Assembly (NCBI RefSeq): GCF_016908465.1
Contig: NZ_JAFBDY010000009.1
Span: forward strand, 1-64,000
DNA length: 64,000 nucleotides
DNA from: Lysinibacillus composti
Lineage (GTDB): Bacteria; Bacillota; Bacilli; Bacillales_A; Planococcaceae
Reading direction: 5' to 3'
In this document: positions 47,729 to 57,957 of the stretch, piece after piece
How the letters are laid out: each line of letters opens with the position of its first letter
How positions within the stretch are numbered: the stretch's first letter is position 1
Notes under the pieces: generated by a model
Told to the model about the DNA's origin: nothing
What the model saw: the letters and a program-made list of their open reading frames with translations, nothing else
Database searches by the model: none
Program-made: the position numbers and the translations under genes

Positions 47729-48691
47729 ATGGAACGTAGTTTAACTATGGAAGTAGTCCGTGTAACAGAGGCAGCAGCAATCGCTTCAGCGAAATGGATG
47801 GGACTAGGATTAAAAGAAGAAGCAGATGACGCAGCAACGACAGCAATGCGTGCCCTATTTGATACAATTCCAATGCACGGAACAGTTGTAATTGGTGAAG
47901 GTGAAATGGATGAAGCACCAATGCTTTATATCGGTGAAGAATTAGGGTTACGTAATGGTGGACCAAGTGTTGATATTGCAGTAGATCCACTAGAAGGAAC
48001 AAATATTGTTGCTAAAGGTACAAACGGTGCAATTACAGTTCTTGCAATCGCAGACAGAGGTAATCTTTTAAATGCACCAGATATGTATATGGAAAAATTA
48101 GCAGTTGGTCCTGAAAGTAAAGGTTTGGTTGATATTGACAAATCGGTAACTGAAAATTTACAAGCAGTTGCTAAAGCGAAAAATAAAGATATTTCAGATG
48201 TAGTGGCTATTCTTTTAGATCGTCCACGTCATCAAAAAATTGTTGATGAAATTCGTGCAGCAGGTGCCCGTATTAAATTTATCCAAGACGGTGACGTTAA
48301 CGCAGCAATCAGTACTGCATTCGACGAAACTGGTATTGATATTATGTTCGGTACAGGTGGAGCACCAGAAGGCGTTATTTCTGCTGTTGCTTTAAAATGT
48401 CTAGGCGGAGATTTCCAAGCAAGATTAATTCCTGAAGATGAAGCACAAGAACTACGTTGTGAAAAAATGGGCATAGATGTAAATCAAGTACTATACTTAG
48501 AAGACCTAGTTAAAGGTGACGATGCAATATTTGCAGCTACGGCAGTTACTGATAGCGAATTATTAAGAGGTGTGCAATATAAAGGTGAGTATTGTTTAAC
48601 ACACTCTGTAGTAATGCGTGCAAAAACAGGTACGGTTCGCTTTATTGAAGGTCGTCATAGCATCGAGAAAAAACCTCGATATGTAAAATAA
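47729..48691 (+). CDS. glpX: Fructose-1,6-bisphosphatase, class II (GlpX)
   Basis: Gluconeogenic phosphatase of 320 residues of the lithium-sensitive phosphatase superfamily. Metal site: [12 protein letters not shown] and [19 protein letters not shown] is the substrate loop. ATG follows CAGGAGG. It lies between murA2 and rho, as ywjI in B. subtilis. B. subtilis also has a class III enzyme elsewhere; none is visible here. Confidence 0.95.
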   Translation: MERSLTMEVVRVTEAAAIASAKWMGLGLKEEADDAATTAMRALFDTIPMHGTVVIGEGEMDEAPMLYIGEELGLRNGGPSVDIAVDPLEGTNIVAKGTNGAITVLAIADRGNLLNAPDMYMEKLAVGPESKGLVDIDKSVTENLQAVAKAKNKDISDVVAILLDRPRHQKIVDEIRAAGARIKFIQDGDVNAAISTAFDETGIDIMFGTGGAPEGVISAVALKCLGGDFQARLIPEDEAQELRCEKMGIDVNQVLYLEDLVKGDDAIFAATAVTDSELLRGVQYKGEYCLTHSVVMRAKTGTVRFIEGRHSIEKKPRYVK

Positions 48692-49058
48692 CTTCTACGT
48701 GTCCTTTATAATAGGATACTGCATTTCAATTACGCAAATTAATCTCTTTATAGGAATTAACATCCCCAATCAAAAAGTGAAAATTCAATATGAAGAAGCT
48801 CCCGCCACTAAGGTGGGAGTCTTCTATACTGATGTAATTACTTAGTATTAAATCATTTACAGTAAAAAGATTATCATTGCGTTGGCGCTATAGATGTGAT
48901 AAATTACCTCTAATAAAAACGTTTCGGCAAGTTTTTAGGCCGGCTCTATGTATTTAGAGCCGTCTCTTTTTCCTACAATACTTTCTTACTCTAATATCCT
49001 ACGGCTGAATATTCCAAATTAATAGTAAAGTGAAAATTTAAAAGACTGGAGAAATGCT
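48692..49058. other. Intergenic region glpX-rho with a hairpin
   Basis: AGAAG-TCCC-CC pairs with GG-GGGA-CTTCT at 48792-48824 without a T tail. It is followed at 48939 by a true terminator. The rest should contain the rho promoter and leader; no clear elements could be fixed. Confidence 0.45.
48939..48971 (+). terminator. Terminator upstream of rho
   Basis: CGGCTCT pairs with AGAGCCG around ATGTATTT, followed by TCTCTTTTT. It may end glpX transcription or act within a rho leader. Confidence 0.8.
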
Positions 49059-50342
49059 ATGTCGGCTCTAACTATAGCTCAATTAGAAAATATGACGCTA
49101 AAAGAGTTGTATGCTCTTGCGCGTGATTACAAGATTTCATATTATAGTAAATTAACAAAAAAAGAATTAATCTTTGCAATATTAAAATCTCGTTCAGAAC
49201 AAGAAGGTTACTTCTTTATGGAAGGTGTACTAGAAATTGTGTCGCAAGAAGGTTTTGGATTCCTTCGACCAATTAACTATTCACCATCAAAAGAAGATAT
49301 TTATATTTCTGCTTCTCAAATTCGACGTTTTGACCTTCGAAATGGGGATAAGGTTTCAGGTAAAGTGCGCCCTCCAAAAGAAAATGAACGTTATTTTGGA
49401 TTACTTCAAGTTGAAGCGGTTAATGGAGAAGATCCTGAAACTGCAAAAGAACGTGTTCACTTCCCAGCATTAACACCACTTTATCCGGATCGACAAATTA
49501 AACTTGAAACAGGGTCGAATAAATTATCAACTCGTATTATGGATTTAGTTGCTCCTGTTGGGTTTGGACAACGTGGATTAATCGTGGCCCCTCCAAAAGC
49601 GGGGAAAACATCACTATTAAAAGAAATCGCTAACTCTATCACGACAAACTATCCAGAAGCAGAGTTAATCGTATTATTAATCGACGAACGTCCGGAAGAA
49701 GTTACGGATATCGAACGTTCTGTTAATGCAGATGTTGTTAGCTCTACGTTCGATGAATTACCTGAAAATCATGTAAAAGTAGCTGAGCTCGTGTTAGAAC
49801 GCGCACGACGTCTAGTAGAACATAAGCGTGACGTTATTATTTTAATGGATTCAATTACACGTTTGGCTCGTGCTTTTAACTTAGTAATCCCTCCAAGTGG
49901 ACGTACATTGTCAGGTGGTATTGACCCAGCAGCATTCCACCGTCCAAAACGTTTCTTTGGTTCTGCTCGTAATATAGAAGAAGGTGGTAGCTTAACGATC
50001 CTTGCTACTGCTTTAGTCGATACAGGTTCTCGTATGGATGAAGTAATTTATGAAGAGTTCAAAGGTACAGGTAACCTTGAATTACACCTAGACCGTAATT
50101 TAGCAGAACGCCGTGTATTCCCAGCGTTGGATATTCGCCGTTCTGGTACACGAAAAGAAGAATTGTTGATTCCTTCAGAACAACTAGATAAATTATGGGC
50201 AATTCGTAAAACGTTTTCAGATTCTCATGACTTTGCAGAACGCTTCCTGAAAAAGCTTCGTAGTACAAAATCGAATGAAGAGTTTTTCGAAAAGTTAAAT
50301 GAAGATATGAAAAAAGCAACAAAAGGAAAAGGATTGCTGTAA
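49059..50342 (+). CDS. rho: Transcription termination factor Rho
   Basis: Hexameric RNA helicase of 427 residues. N-terminal helix bundle (1-45), cold-shock-like primary RNA site (about 50-118, GFGFLRP), then the RecA-like ATPase with Walker [10 protein letters not shown] (177-185) and the Q/R loops ([20 protein letters not shown]). No insertion or prion-like domain. ATG follows TGGAG. Upstream of rpmE as in most Bacillales. Confidence 0.97.
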   Translation: MSALTIAQLENMTLKELYALARDYKISYYSKLTKKELIFAILKSRSEQEGYFFMEGVLEIVSQEGFGFLRPINYSPSKEDIYISASQIRRFDLRNGDKVSGKVRPPKENERYFGLLQVEAVNGEDPETAKERVHFPALTPLYPDRQIKLETGSNKLSTRIMDLVAPVGFGQRGLIVAPPKAGKTSLLKEIANSITTNYPEAELIVLLIDERPEEVTDIERSVNADVVSSTFDELPENHVKVAELVLERARRLVEHKRDVIILMDSITRLARAFNLVIPPSGRTLSGGIDPAAFHRPKRFFGSARNIEEGGSLTILATALVDTGSRMDEVIYEEFKGTGNLELHLDRNLAERRVFPALDIRRSGTRKEELLIPSEQLDKLWAIRKTFSDSHDFAERFLKKLRSTKSNEEFFEKLNEDMKKATKGKGLL

Positions 50343-50373
50343 TTTTTACCAGCTTAAAGTACTTATATTTTTG

Positions 50374-50402
50374 TTGCGCGGTAATTAATTTCTTGCTATA
50401 AT
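50374..50402 (+). promoter_or_regulatory. Sigma-A-like promoter of rpmE
   Basis: TTGCGC, 17-bp spacer, TATAAT, about 110 bp before the rpmE start. Confidence 0.55.
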
Positions 50403-50409
50403 ATTTTAT

Positions 50410-50512
50410 GTATGTAACGTGTGCATATGTAACTGGCATATTCGGGTTATGTAAGGCACGGTTCGAATAATAACTCTGTTCCAGATGGTTCAGGGCGAGA
50501 GGAGAAACGAAT
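50410..50512 (+). promoter_or_regulatory. Candidate L31 autoregulatory leader
   Basis: The ~100-nt leader between promoter and start codon is richer in G and C than its surroundings (TTCGGGTTATG, GGCACGGTTCG, GTTCCAGATGGTTCAGGG) and ends in the GAGAGGAG ribosome binding site. Firmicute rpmE genes often carry an L31-binding leader in this position. I cannot confirm the consensus from memory. Confidence 0.35.
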
Positions 50513-50713
50513 ATGAAACCAGGAATTCATCCAGATTACAAAACTGCAACAGTAACTTGCTCTTGCGGTAACACTTTTGAAACTGGCTCAGTAAAAGAAA
50601 AAATCGTAGTAGAGTTCTGCAACGAATGTCACCCATTCTATACTGGCCGTCAAAAATTCGCGTCTGCTGACGGACGTGTGGATCGTTTCAACAAAAAATA
50701 CGGTCTTAAATAA
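50513..50713 (+). CDS. rpmE: Ribosomal protein L31, zinc-binding form
   Basis: Sixty-six residues with four cysteines, C16, C18, C36 and C39, so this is the zinc-containing (C+) type A protein rather than the YtiA-type replacement made under zinc starvation. Large-subunit protein bridging the two ribosomal subunits. ATG with GAGAGGAG upstream. Confidence 0.97.
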   Translation: MKPGIHPDYKTATVTCSCGNTFETGSVKEKIVVEFCNECHPFYTGRQKFASADGRVDRFNKKYGLK

Positions 50714-50719
50714 GAACTT

Positions 50720-50754
50720 AAAATGCCTGCCGGTCCATCTGGCAGGCATTTTTA
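50720..50754 (+). terminator. Terminator after rpmE
   Basis: AAAATGCCTGCC pairs with GGCAGGCATTTTT. Confidence 0.93.
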
Positions 50755-50846
50755 GATTATAAGGTAATTTTAAAATGGAATGAACGATATCATTTGTAAA
50801 ATAGCTATAAATTCAGACATTGTTGAAAAGAGGGACGCAAGAAGAA

Positions 50847-51419
50847 ATGGCTCAATTATTTTTTAAACATGGCGCAATGAATAGCGGGAAATCTATTGAA
50901 ATCTTAAAAGTTGCACATAACTATGAAGAACAAAATAAACCAGTACTAATCTTTACATCAGGAATCGACACAAGAGATGAAGTAGGGTATGTTTCGAGCC
51001 GAATTGGTCTTCGTCGCCAAGCGATTCCGATTTTTGATGACACGAATATTTTTGAATATGTACAACAACATCACGAGAAGTTGTTCTGTGTATTAATAGA
51101 TGAAGTTCAATTTTTGAGAAAAGAACATGTGCTACAATTAACACATATCGTCGATGAATTAAATATTCCAGTCATGGGGTTTGGATTGAAAAATGACTTT
51201 CAAAATGAACTTTTTGAAGGTAGTCGATACATGTTAATTTACGCAGATAAAATCGAAGAAATGAAAACGATTTGTTGGTTCTGTCACAAAAAAGCGACAA
51301 TGAATTTACGTGTTGATGAGCATAAAAAACCTGTGTACACAGGTGAACAAATTCAAATTGGCGGAAATGATACATACTATCCAGTTTGCCGCAAATGCCA
51401 CGCTAATCCACCACTATAA
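50847..51419 (+). CDS. tdk: Thymidine kinase, type II
   Basis: Salvages thymidine to dTMP, 190 residues. P-loop GAMNSGKS (9-16), catalytic glutamate E86 in LIDEVQFL, and a structural zinc site C143, C146, C181, C184. The location after rpmE is conserved, but the sequence ([32 protein letters not shown]) resembles the streptococcal/enterobacterial branch more than B. subtilis Tdk, which has GSMFSGKSEEL. I start at MAQL; AGAGGGA lies 12 bases upstream, and a TTG 27 bases earlier has no ribosome binding site. Confidence 0.92.
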   Translation: MAQLFFKHGAMNSGKSIEILKVAHNYEEQNKPVLIFTSGIDTRDEVGYVSSRIGLRRQAIPIFDDTNIFEYVQQHHEKLFCVLIDEVQFLRKEHVLQLTHIVDELNIPVMGFGLKNDFQNELFEGSRYMLIYADKIEEMKTICWFCHKKATMNLRVDEHKKPVYTGEQIQIGGNDTYYPVCRKCHANPPL

Positions 51420-51688
51420 TATTTAATATCATTTGTTAAATAGTTAGAAATCAAGATTTAATGTATTAAGTGAAATTGCAGCTGTCGCAAAATATTTTCA
51501 CATAGTCATAACAAAGATCAGAATTCACCTGTGCTTGGACGGGGGTAAGTGGAAAACTTGTTGTGCTAGATGAAGTTAAAATTTATACTAAAAAAGGCAT
51601 TATTTAGTGACTTATTAGGAACTGATTAACACATCCTATAGAGTACTAAGATATAATAAAGAGCGAAATTAAATTAGAGGTGAATGCA

Positions 51689-52765
51689 ATGTTCGATCGT
51701 TTACAAGCGGTTGAGGACCGTTATGAAAGATTAAACGAATTACTAAGCGATCCAGATATCGTTAGTGATAGTAAAAAATTACGCGAATATTCTAAAGAAC
51801 AATCAGACATTCAAGAAATGGTTGAAGTCTATCGTGTATATAAAGACGTGAAACAACAATTAGCAGATACAAAAGAAATGCTAGAAAACGAAAAAGACCC
51901 TGAAATGCACGAAATGGTCAAAGAAGAATTCAATGAGCTAAATGCGCAAATCCCAGAATTAGAAGAACGTCTACGTATTTTATTAATTCCTAAAGATCCG
52001 AATGATGATAAAAACGTAATCATGGAAATCCGTGGTGCAGCTGGAGGAGATGAAGCTAATATCTTCGCAGGTGACCTATTCCGTATGTATTCAAAATACG
52101 CAGAAACACAAGGTTGGAAAATTGATATTATGGAAGCCACTCCAAATGAGATGGGTGGATATAAAGAAGTAATTTTCATGATTAATGGACAAGGTGCGTA
52201 TTCAAAATTCAAATTTGAAAACGGTGCTCACCGAGTTCAACGTGTACCAAAAACGGAATCACAAGGTCGTATTCATACGTCAACTGCTACAGTTGCATGT
52301 TTACCTGAAGTAGAAGAAGTAGACGTAGAAATTCACGAAAAAGATATTCGTGTTGATACATTTGCTTCATCTGGTGCAGGTGGTCAGTCCGTAAACACAA
52401 CAATGTCAGCAGTTCGTATGACCCATTTACCAACAGGTGTTGTTGTATCGATGCAAGATGAGCGTTCACAAATTAAAAACCGTGAAAAAGCATTGAAAAT
52501 CCTTCGTGCACGTGTAGCGGATATGTATATGCGTGAAGCGCAAGCAGAAGTTGACGCAACACGTAAATCTGCAGTTGGTACTGGAGACCGTTCAGAACGT
52601 ATTCGTACTTATAACTATCCACAAAACCGCGTCACTGACCATCGAATTGGGTTAACAATTCAAAAATTAGACCAAATCATGGAAGGTAAGCTTGATGAAA
52701 TAATCGATGCATTATTATTAGAAGATCAAGCTTCCAAACTTGAGCAATTAAATGATGAAGCGTAA
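51689..52765 (+). CDS. prfA: Peptide chain release factor 1
   Basis: Reads UAA and UAG and triggers peptide release, 358 residues. The catalytic GGQ is at 231-233 ([10 protein letters not shown]) and the anticodon-like tripeptide region lies in domain 2. ATG ([12 protein letters not shown]) is chosen; AGAGGTG lies before it and an in-frame GTG nine bases earlier is part of that site. It overlaps prmC by 14 bp. Confidence 0.97.
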   Translation: MFDRLQAVEDRYERLNELLSDPDIVSDSKKLREYSKEQSDIQEMVEVYRVYKDVKQQLADTKEMLENEKDPEMHEMVKEEFNELNAQIPELEERLRILLIPKDPNDDKNVIMEIRGAAGGDEANIFAGDLFRMYSKYAETQGWKIDIMEATPNEMGGYKEVIFMINGQGAYSKFKFENGAHRVQRVPKTESQGRIHTSTATVACLPEVEEVDVEIHEKDIRVDTFASSGAGGQSVNTTMSAVRMTHLPTGVVVSMQDERSQIKNREKALKILRARVADMYMREAQAEVDATRKSAVGTGDRSERIRTYNYPQNRVTDHRIGLTIQKLDQIMEGKLDEIIDALLLEDQASKLEQLNDEA

Positions 52766-53615
52766 TACTATTTTTGAGGCCCTTAATTGGGCTTCTTCTT
52801 TTTTAGTAGGTCTCGGTCGTGACGAAAATGCAGCGAGGATATTACTTCAACATATATTACAAACGAATTATTCAGGCTTAATGATGCGTATGCACGATGA
52901 AATTACTGATGATCAATTTGAACGGTTACGCCTGTATGTTGATGAACATAGTAAAGGACGTCCGGTACAGTATATTACTGGCGTGGAAGAGTTTTATGGA
53001 CGCACATATATAGTTGATGAGTCAGTATTAATTCCTCGACCAGAAACAGAGGAGCTAATTGAAGGGGCGTTACAGCGAATACATCGATTGTTTGGTGATC
53101 AGCCCAACATCAAATTAGCAGATATTGGCGCTGGTAGTGGGGCAATTGCAATCACAATGAAATTAGAATATCCACAGGCGCTTGTAACAGCAACAGATAT
53201 TTCTGAAGCAGCCCTTCAAACAGCGCAGAAAAATGCAGAACACTTGCAGGCAGATATTGATTTTCGTTTGGGTGACTTAACTGAACCGATTTCAATGGAA
53301 AAGTGGGATGTAATTTTATCAAATCCTCCTTATATTGCATTTGATGAAGCAAAAGAAATGTCTGATGTAGTACTTGAATATGAACCGCATAGTGCACTAT
53401 TTGCAGAAGAAGATGGATTAATTCTTTATCGTAAACTTGCAGAAACCCTTCCGAATCTATTAAATAAGCCTGCATTAATCGGTGTAGAAATTGGTTATAC
53501 ACAGGGAGAAGCAGTGGCGAATTTCTTTAAAACTAGTTTTCCACAGGCTAAAATTGAAATCGTAAAAGATATTAACAAAAAAAATCGAATAGTTTTTTGT
53601 GAGATTCGTGTATAA
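52752..53615 (+). CDS. prmC: Release factor glutamine methyltransferase PrmC
   Basis: Methylates the GGQ glutamine of release factors, 287 residues. Helical N-terminal substrate domain, then a Rossmann methyltransferase with DIGAGSG (124-130) and the catalytic NPPY (191-194). Its start lies within prfA, whose product is its substrate, so the two are co-translated. Weak own ribosome binding site. Confidence 0.95.
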   Translation: MMKRNTIFEALNWASSFLVGLGRDENAARILLQHILQTNYSGLMMRMHDEITDDQFERLRLYVDEHSKGRPVQYITGVEEFYGRTYIVDESVLIPRPETEELIEGALQRIHRLFGDQPNIKLADIGAGSGAIAITMKLEYPQALVTATDISEAALQTAQKNAEHLQADIDFRLGDLTEPISMEKWDVILSNPPYIAFDEAKEMSDVVLEYEPHSALFAEEDGLILYRKLAETLPNLLNKPALIGVEIGYTQGEAVANFFKTSFPQAKIEIVKDINKKNRIVFCEIRV

Positions 53616-53638
53616 AAAATTCCTTTCCTGACAATTAT
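53610..53638 (+). promoter_or_regulatory. Candidate sigma-F promoter of spoIIR
   Basis: GTATA, which overlaps the prmC stop, is 15 bp before GACAATTAT. The -35 fits sigma-F (GYATA) exactly, the -10 (GGnnAnAnT) only partly. spoIIR is sigma-F dependent in B. subtilis. Confidence 0.4.
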
Positions 53639-53659
53639 GATTTCAGGGAGGGATTTACA

Positions 53660-54289
53660 ATGTTAAATGATTACGAGATTATCAGAGTTGAAAATAAAAA
53701 GAAAAGATATTATGAAAACCTTACAAGCTTACTAAAGTTGGTTGCGTGTTCTTTAGCGGTATATTGCTCGCTTTTATTAATTCCTGACTTTTTAGAAGAA
53801 GTCTATGAAACTAGAGAAAGCTTTGATGATAGTTCTTTAAAAGTACGAGTCATTGCAAATAGTAATACAAATGCAGATCAAGAGGAAAAGTTAGAGGTAG
53901 TAGAAAGTTTAGCTCCAGTTTTTAAAGAAATGAGATTAAAAAACCTTACACCAATGAGTAATGAGGAAGTTGTTCAAGAATTATCAACATTTCTAGGTAA
54001 AACTTATCCAAATTTAGATGTTAATGTTAAGGTTGGCGATCACTTAACGCCTCCAAAAATGGAGATGAACAAATTTTATCCACAAGATTATTATCAATCA
54101 CTTGTGGTAACAATCGGTAGTGGACGTGGTGATAATTTCTGGTGTACGATTTTTGCAAATGTTTGTGATCGTGCAAGCGATCAAGATAAAGATGGCGAGT
54201 TAGAAGTAGCAGTTAATGATGAAAAAGAAGATGAAGAAAAAGAAGTGAAGTTCATAATTTGGGAATGGATTAAGAGCTTTTTTGCTTAA
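53660..54289 (+). CDS. spoIIR: Stage II sporulation protein R
   Basis: Forespore-made signal that crosses the septum to activate the SpoIIGA protease and hence pro-sigma-E in the mother cell. 209 residues: short cytoplasmic start, hydrophobic segment at about 22-42 for export, then the extracellular domain with LKVRVIANSNT and SGRGDNFWCTIF..NVC, the conserved W-C core of SpoIIR. The C-terminus adds a highly charged D/E/K tail and a final IIWEWIKSFF amphipathic end. ATG follows GGGAGGG. Gene order prfA-prmC-spoIIR-ywlC is conserved. Confidence 0.93.
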   Translation: MLNDYEIIRVENKKKRYYENLTSLLKLVACSLAVYCSLLLIPDFLEEVYETRESFDDSSLKVRVIANSNTNADQEEKLEVVESLAPVFKEMRLKNLTPMSNEEVVQELSTFLGKTYPNLDVNVKVGDHLTPPKMEMNKFYPQDYYQSLVVTIGSGRGDNFWCTIFANVCDRASDQDKDGELEVAVNDEKEDEEKEVKFIIWEWIKSFFA

Positions 54290-54313
54290 CAGTTACTCAC
54301 AATTTTCTGAAAG

Positions 54314-54355
54314 TTATACACAAATTAAGGTAAGTTGTCCACAAAATGTGCATAA
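54314..54355. promoter_or_regulatory. DnaA-box cluster upstream of ywlC
   Basis: TTATACACA (54314), TTGTCCACA (54335) and, on the minus strand, TTATGCACA (54347-54355) lie within 42 bp. Two fit TTATNCACA and one has a single change from TTATCCACA. A weaker TTACTCACA is at 54293. The first two boxes are 21 bp apart, so they face the same side of the helix. The ywlC locus is a DnaA-binding cluster in B. subtilis, to my recollection. Confidence 0.75.
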
Positions 54356-54392
54356 CTTTGTGAAAATTCAATAAAAACAAGGAGGTGGAAGG

Positions 54393-55433
54393 ATGGAAAC
54401 CATTCGAGTTATTGTGGATAACGATATGCAAAACGAAAAAGCTTATTCACAAGCTGTTGATATTCTAAATAATGGAGAGGTTGTTGCTTTTCCAACTGAA
54501 ACAGTTTACGGACTTGGAGCAGTTGCAACGAATGATCAAGCAGTAAAAAAAATATTTGCAGCAAAAGGCCGTCCTTCAGACAATCCATTAATTGTACATA
54601 TTGGAACAAAAGAAGAGGTACCCTATTATATAGAAGAAATCCCTGAAAAAGCGAAGGAATGTATGGATGTATTTTGGCCAGGTCCATTAACACTTGTCAT
54701 GAAAGCTAAGCCTGAAATATTAGCTCCAAGTGTAACTGCTGGACTTTCAACAGTTGGAATACGAATGCCAGATCATGAAGTTGCTTTGCGACTACTCAGA
54801 AAATTAAAAAAACCAGTAGCAGCTCCAAGTGCAAACCGAAGTGGGAAACCTAGCCCAACAAAAGCAACTCATGTTGAAGAAGATCTTGAGGGGTTAATCC
54901 CATTAATCCTTGATGGTGGCACGACTGGTATTGGTCTGGAGTCAACAGTTTTAGATATGACAGTCAATCCTCCTGTCATCTTGCGTCCAGGTGGCGTTAC
55001 GAAAGAAATGCTAGAACAAGTCATTGGAAAAGTAATTCAACCAACGAATGAACAACAGAAAAATGAGTCGACACCAAAAGCTCCTGGAATGAAATATACA
55101 CATTATGCACCTGAAGCTCCTGTATATTTGATTGAAAAGGAAAAGGAACTTATTGAAAAAGCCATCCAAAAACTAAAAGAAGAAGGTCAGAGAGTTGCCT
55201 TGTTAGCACCGTCTGATTATTCTGATGTACAAGCAGATTATTTCTTCCCATTTGGTCATAAAGGTAATCAGGAAGAAATGGGTGCGAATTTATATGATGC
55301 CCTAAGAGCGTGTGATAAAACCAATGCAACTATTATTTTAGCAACAACCACTTCGGCAAATGGAGTAGGGGCAGCGATTATGAATCGTTTAGAAAAGGCT
55401 GCTGGTGGTAAATGGATTTCGATAGATAAGTAA
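54393..55433 (+). CDS. ywlC: L-threonylcarbamoyladenylate synthase (Sua5/YwlC)
   Basis: Makes threonylcarbamoyl-AMP from threonine, bicarbonate and ATP for the t6A37 modification of ANN-reading tRNAs. 346 residues: YrdC domain (about 15-205) with the AAKGRP, SVGIRMP-like and PSANRSG nucleotide-site motifs, then a Sua5 C-terminal domain (THYAPEAPV onward), which makes this the long Sua5 form. ATG follows AAGGAGG. DnaA boxes lie just upstream. Confidence 0.95.
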   Translation: METIRVIVDNDMQNEKAYSQAVDILNNGEVVAFPTETVYGLGAVATNDQAVKKIFAAKGRPSDNPLIVHIGTKEEVPYYIEEIPEKAKECMDVFWPGPLTLVMKAKPEILAPSVTAGLSTVGIRMPDHEVALRLLRKLKKPVAAPSANRSGKPSPTKATHVEEDLEGLIPLILDGGTTGIGLESTVLDMTVNPPVILRPGGVTKEMLEQVIGKVIQPTNEQQKNESTPKAPGMKYTHYAPEAPVYLIEKEKELIEKAIQKLKEEGQRVALLAPSDYSDVQADYFFPFGHKGNQEEMGANLYDALRACDKTNATIILATTTSANGVGAAIMNRLEKAAGGKWISIDK

Positions 55434-55453
55434 ATTTCATATAGTAAGTTATT

Positions 55454-55483
55454 AATCCTCCTATTTATTTGGAGGATTTTTTT
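55454..55483 (+). terminator. Terminator after ywlC
   Basis: AATCCTCC pairs with GGAGGATT around TATTTATTT, followed by T residues. Confidence 0.9.
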
Positions 55484-55637
55484 GTTAAGAAATTTTAAAA
55501 CTATGAATTACATAATTTGCAGTTTTTAACGAATACGTAATACCCCATCCATAAACAGTGGCAGACAAGAATAGACATGCTAAACAATGTTGTTAAGGCA
55601 TAGACTAGTAGAAATCTAAGAAGGAAAGAGGAGCATT

Positions 55638-56147
55638 TTGCAAGAAATAGTAACAGGATTCATTGTGGCACTTGATGTGGTTGCTCTTTATTTATTGCTA
55701 CCAGCTGTAAAACAACGATTTTTACTAGCCTTATGGACTGCGATCTTACACATGGTTTTTCCAATCATTGGGTTTACATTAGGGAATTGGATGGTTAACA
55801 TTCTTTTGCAATGGTCTACGTTAATTTCGAGTATTTTACTGTTTTGTATTGGACTCCAGTTAATTTTATCGACTAGAAATCGGAAAGCTATTACTATACC
55901 AATAACAATTTTAGCGATTACTGCGAGCTTAGATACCTTTTCAGTTAGCATTTCTTTTGGTATGCTTAACTTACAAAAATATCTATTTATTATAAGTGCA
56001 GGGGTATGGACTTTTATTTTATCCTACCTTTCTTTAACTGTGGCAAGGAGTCGTTTTTCGATTCGAGGGGATTTCTTGAAATGGATTGCAGGAATAGCGC
56101 TCATAATGCTTGGCGCTTATACTTTCATTAATTACATCGATAACTAG
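55638..56147 (+). CDS. mntP: MntP-family manganese efflux pump
   Basis: Six-helix membrane protein of 169 residues. The two half-repeats each keep an intramembrane aspartate, D13 (ALDVVALYL) and D99 (ASLDTFSVSISFG), as in MntP. It is a little shorter and more divergent than the B. subtilis protein (ywlD), but the position between ywlC and ywlE matches. Start TTG behind AAAGAGGAG. No yybP-ykoY manganese riboswitch is visible upstream. Confidence 0.8.
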   Translation: MQEIVTGFIVALDVVALYLLLPAVKQRFLLALWTAILHMVFPIIGFTLGNWMVNILLQWSTLISSILLFCIGLQLILSTRNRKAITIPITILAITASLDTFSVSISFGMLNLQKYLFIISAGVWTFILSYLSLTVARSRFSIRGDFLKWIAGIALIMLGAYTFINYIDN

Positions 56148-56169
56148 TAGAAAGAGTGGAAAAACGAAC

Positions 56170-56619
56170 ATGAATATTTATTTTGTTTGTACTGGAAATA
56201 CATGCAGAAGCCCGATGGCAGAAGCAATTTTAAAGCATAAGAATTTAGAACATATCAATGTTCGATCTGCTGGAATTTATGCATTAGAAGGAGGGGAGAT
56301 TTCTGTAAATGCAAAAGCAACACTAGAAAAAGAAGGCATCAAATTTCAACATATTTCAAAACAGATTTCAATAGATGATATTGAGTGGGCAGATTTAATT
56401 TTAACGATGACTTCAGCACATAAGAATTTAATTCTCCAATCGTTTGTTCAAGCAAATGGCAAAACATTTACACTAAAAGAATATGTAGCACCATATACTT
56501 CAAAGGATGTTTCTGATCCATTTGGTGGGGACATTTATACGTATCAGTACACTTATCAAGAATTGACTAGACTAATTGACGAACTAGTAAACAAACTAAG
56601 TGGAGGTAGCGCTAATTAA
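56170..56619 (+). CDS. ywlE: Protein-arginine phosphatase YwlE
   Basis: Low-molecular-weight phosphatase fold, 149 residues, which removes phosphate from arginines marked by McsB. The P-loop CTGNTCRS holds the nucleophile C7, C12 and R13; T11 is the residue that favours phosphoarginine over phosphotyrosine; D116 (DPFGG) is the general acid. I start at MNIYFVCTG; a longer in-frame start lies inside mntP and is not conserved. The stop overlaps the chemoreceptor start by one base. Confidence 0.94.
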   Translation: MNIYFVCTGNTCRSPMAEAILKHKNLEHINVRSAGIYALEGGEISVNAKATLEKEGIKFQHISKQISIDDIEWADLILTMTSAHKNLILQSFVQANGKTFTLKEYVAPYTSKDVSDPFGGDIYTYQYTYQELTRLIDELVNKLSGGSAN

Positions 56620-57917
56620 TGAAAAATAAATCATTTGGCCTTCGTCTCAAACTCGTATTATTTGTTGGAGTACTAGCATTAGTTACGTATTCAACAAGTT
56701 TTGTTTTTATTCATTTTATTCATGCATACTTTTTCTCTCAATTTGAATTTTTATCAAATAAAGTTTTCTTTGAAATCCTTACATATGCATTAGGTATTAC
56801 TTGGTCTTGTATTTTAGCTGCAATCTTTAGTGTTGTTTTAATCAAGCCGTTACAACAATTAGAAGAAACAGCAACACGAGTGGCTGAAGGTAAAATTGGA
56901 CAAGATGTGGAAATGCCAAAAACAAACGATGAAATTCGATCTGTCGCAGAGGCTTTCCAATTGATGCTTGTTAATTTACGTCAAATGGTTGAAAGTATTG
57001 AACAAAATTTCGAAAAAACAAATACCACAATCCTTGATTTGTCAGAGCAAACATCAGCAGCATCAAGAAAAGCTGATGGAATTGCTAGAACGGTAAGCCA
57101 AATTTCTCAAGGTGCAGAAGGCTCAGCAGTTGCCGTTCAAGAAACTGTTGAGGCAATAGAAGATGTACGTCTTTTAGCAACAGAAGTAAATACAAAAGCT
57201 TTAAATTCAGCCAATCAATCAAAACAAATAATTTCAAATCTAAAATTAACAACAGATTCAATTCAAGGGCTAGTCGATAGTATTCAAAAAGTTGCAGCTG
57301 GTAATCAGAATGCTCTTGAAAATATTCATCATTTAGAAAAGAATGCAGAACAAATTGAACGAATCATCGGTTTAGTTGGGGACATCGCAGCGCAGACAAA
57401 TTTATTGGCACTAAACGCTTCAATTGAGGCTGCACGTGCTGGTGAGCACGGAAAAGGATTTGCTGTCGTTGCTGAAGAAGTTCGTAGTTTAGCAGATGAA
57501 AGTGCAAAAGCGGTTCAAGGAATTACAACGCTCATTAAAACAATGCAAGAGAACGTGACGATTGTAGTAAAGCAAATGAATGAACAAGTAACATTTGCGG
57601 TACAAGAATCTTCAAAAGTATCGGAAACAACTGCAACGGTTGAGGATATGGCTAACAGTGTTCGCAATATGGCTGATGCGGTAGTAGACATTTCGGCATT
57701 AGTTGAAAAACAAATGATTAACATTGAAACGACTGCTCGACAGTCACAGGAAGTTGCAGCCATTGCGCAAGAAACATCAGCGGGAGCTCAAGAAGTTCGA
57801 GGTTCTACTGAAGAACAAGCCTTTGCAATTGAACAGGTTGAAAAATTATCTCGGGATTTAAAGCGCCAATCAGAAGAGTTATATAAAATGATCCAACAGT
57901 TTGACCGTTCAAACTAA
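56619..57917 (+). CDS. Methyl-accepting chemotaxis protein without an extracellular sensor
   Basis: Receptor of 432 residues: two closely spaced membrane helices (about 10-34 and 50-72) joined by only ~15 residues, a HAMP domain (about 73-125), and the cytoplasmic signalling coiled coil with the CheA/CheW tip ([40 protein letters not shown]). With no periplasmic ligand domain it must sense something in the membrane or cytoplasm. It is translationally coupled to ywlE (TAATG), with GGAGG inside ywlE. This insertion is absent from the B. subtilis ywlE-rpiB interval. Confidence 0.93.
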   Translation: MKNKSFGLRLKLVLFVGVLALVTYSTSFVFIHFIHAYFFSQFEFLSNKVFFEILTYALGITWSCILAAIFSVVLIKPLQQLEETATRVAEGKIGQDVEMPKTNDEIRSVAEAFQLMLVNLRQMVESIEQNFEKTNTTILDLSEQTSAASRKADGIARTVSQISQGAEGSAVAVQETVEAIEDVRLLATEVNTKALNSANQSKQIISNLKLTTDSIQGLVDSIQKVAAGNQNALENIHHLEKNAEQIERIIGLVGDIAAQTNLLALNASIEAARAGEHGKGFAVVAEEVRSLADESAKAVQGITTLIKTMQENVTIVVKQMNEQVTFAVQESSKVSETTATVEDMANSVRNMADAVVDISALVEKQMINIETTARQSQEVAAIAQETSAGAQEVRGSTEEQAFAIEQVEKLSRDLKRQSEELYKMIQQFDRSN

Positions 57918-57922
57918 CCTGA

Positions 57923-57957
57923 CCCTCGAATGCTAAATTAGCCTTCGAGGTTTTTTA
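57923..57957 (+). terminator. Terminator after the chemoreceptor gene
   Basis: CCTCGAA...GCTAA pairs with TTAGC...TTCGAGG, followed by six T. Confidence 0.88.

Noticed and set aside
47745-48002. Leucine/histidine-rich minus-strand protein
   Set aside because: Shadow of glpX; the plus-strand frame is a full-length conserved enzyme.
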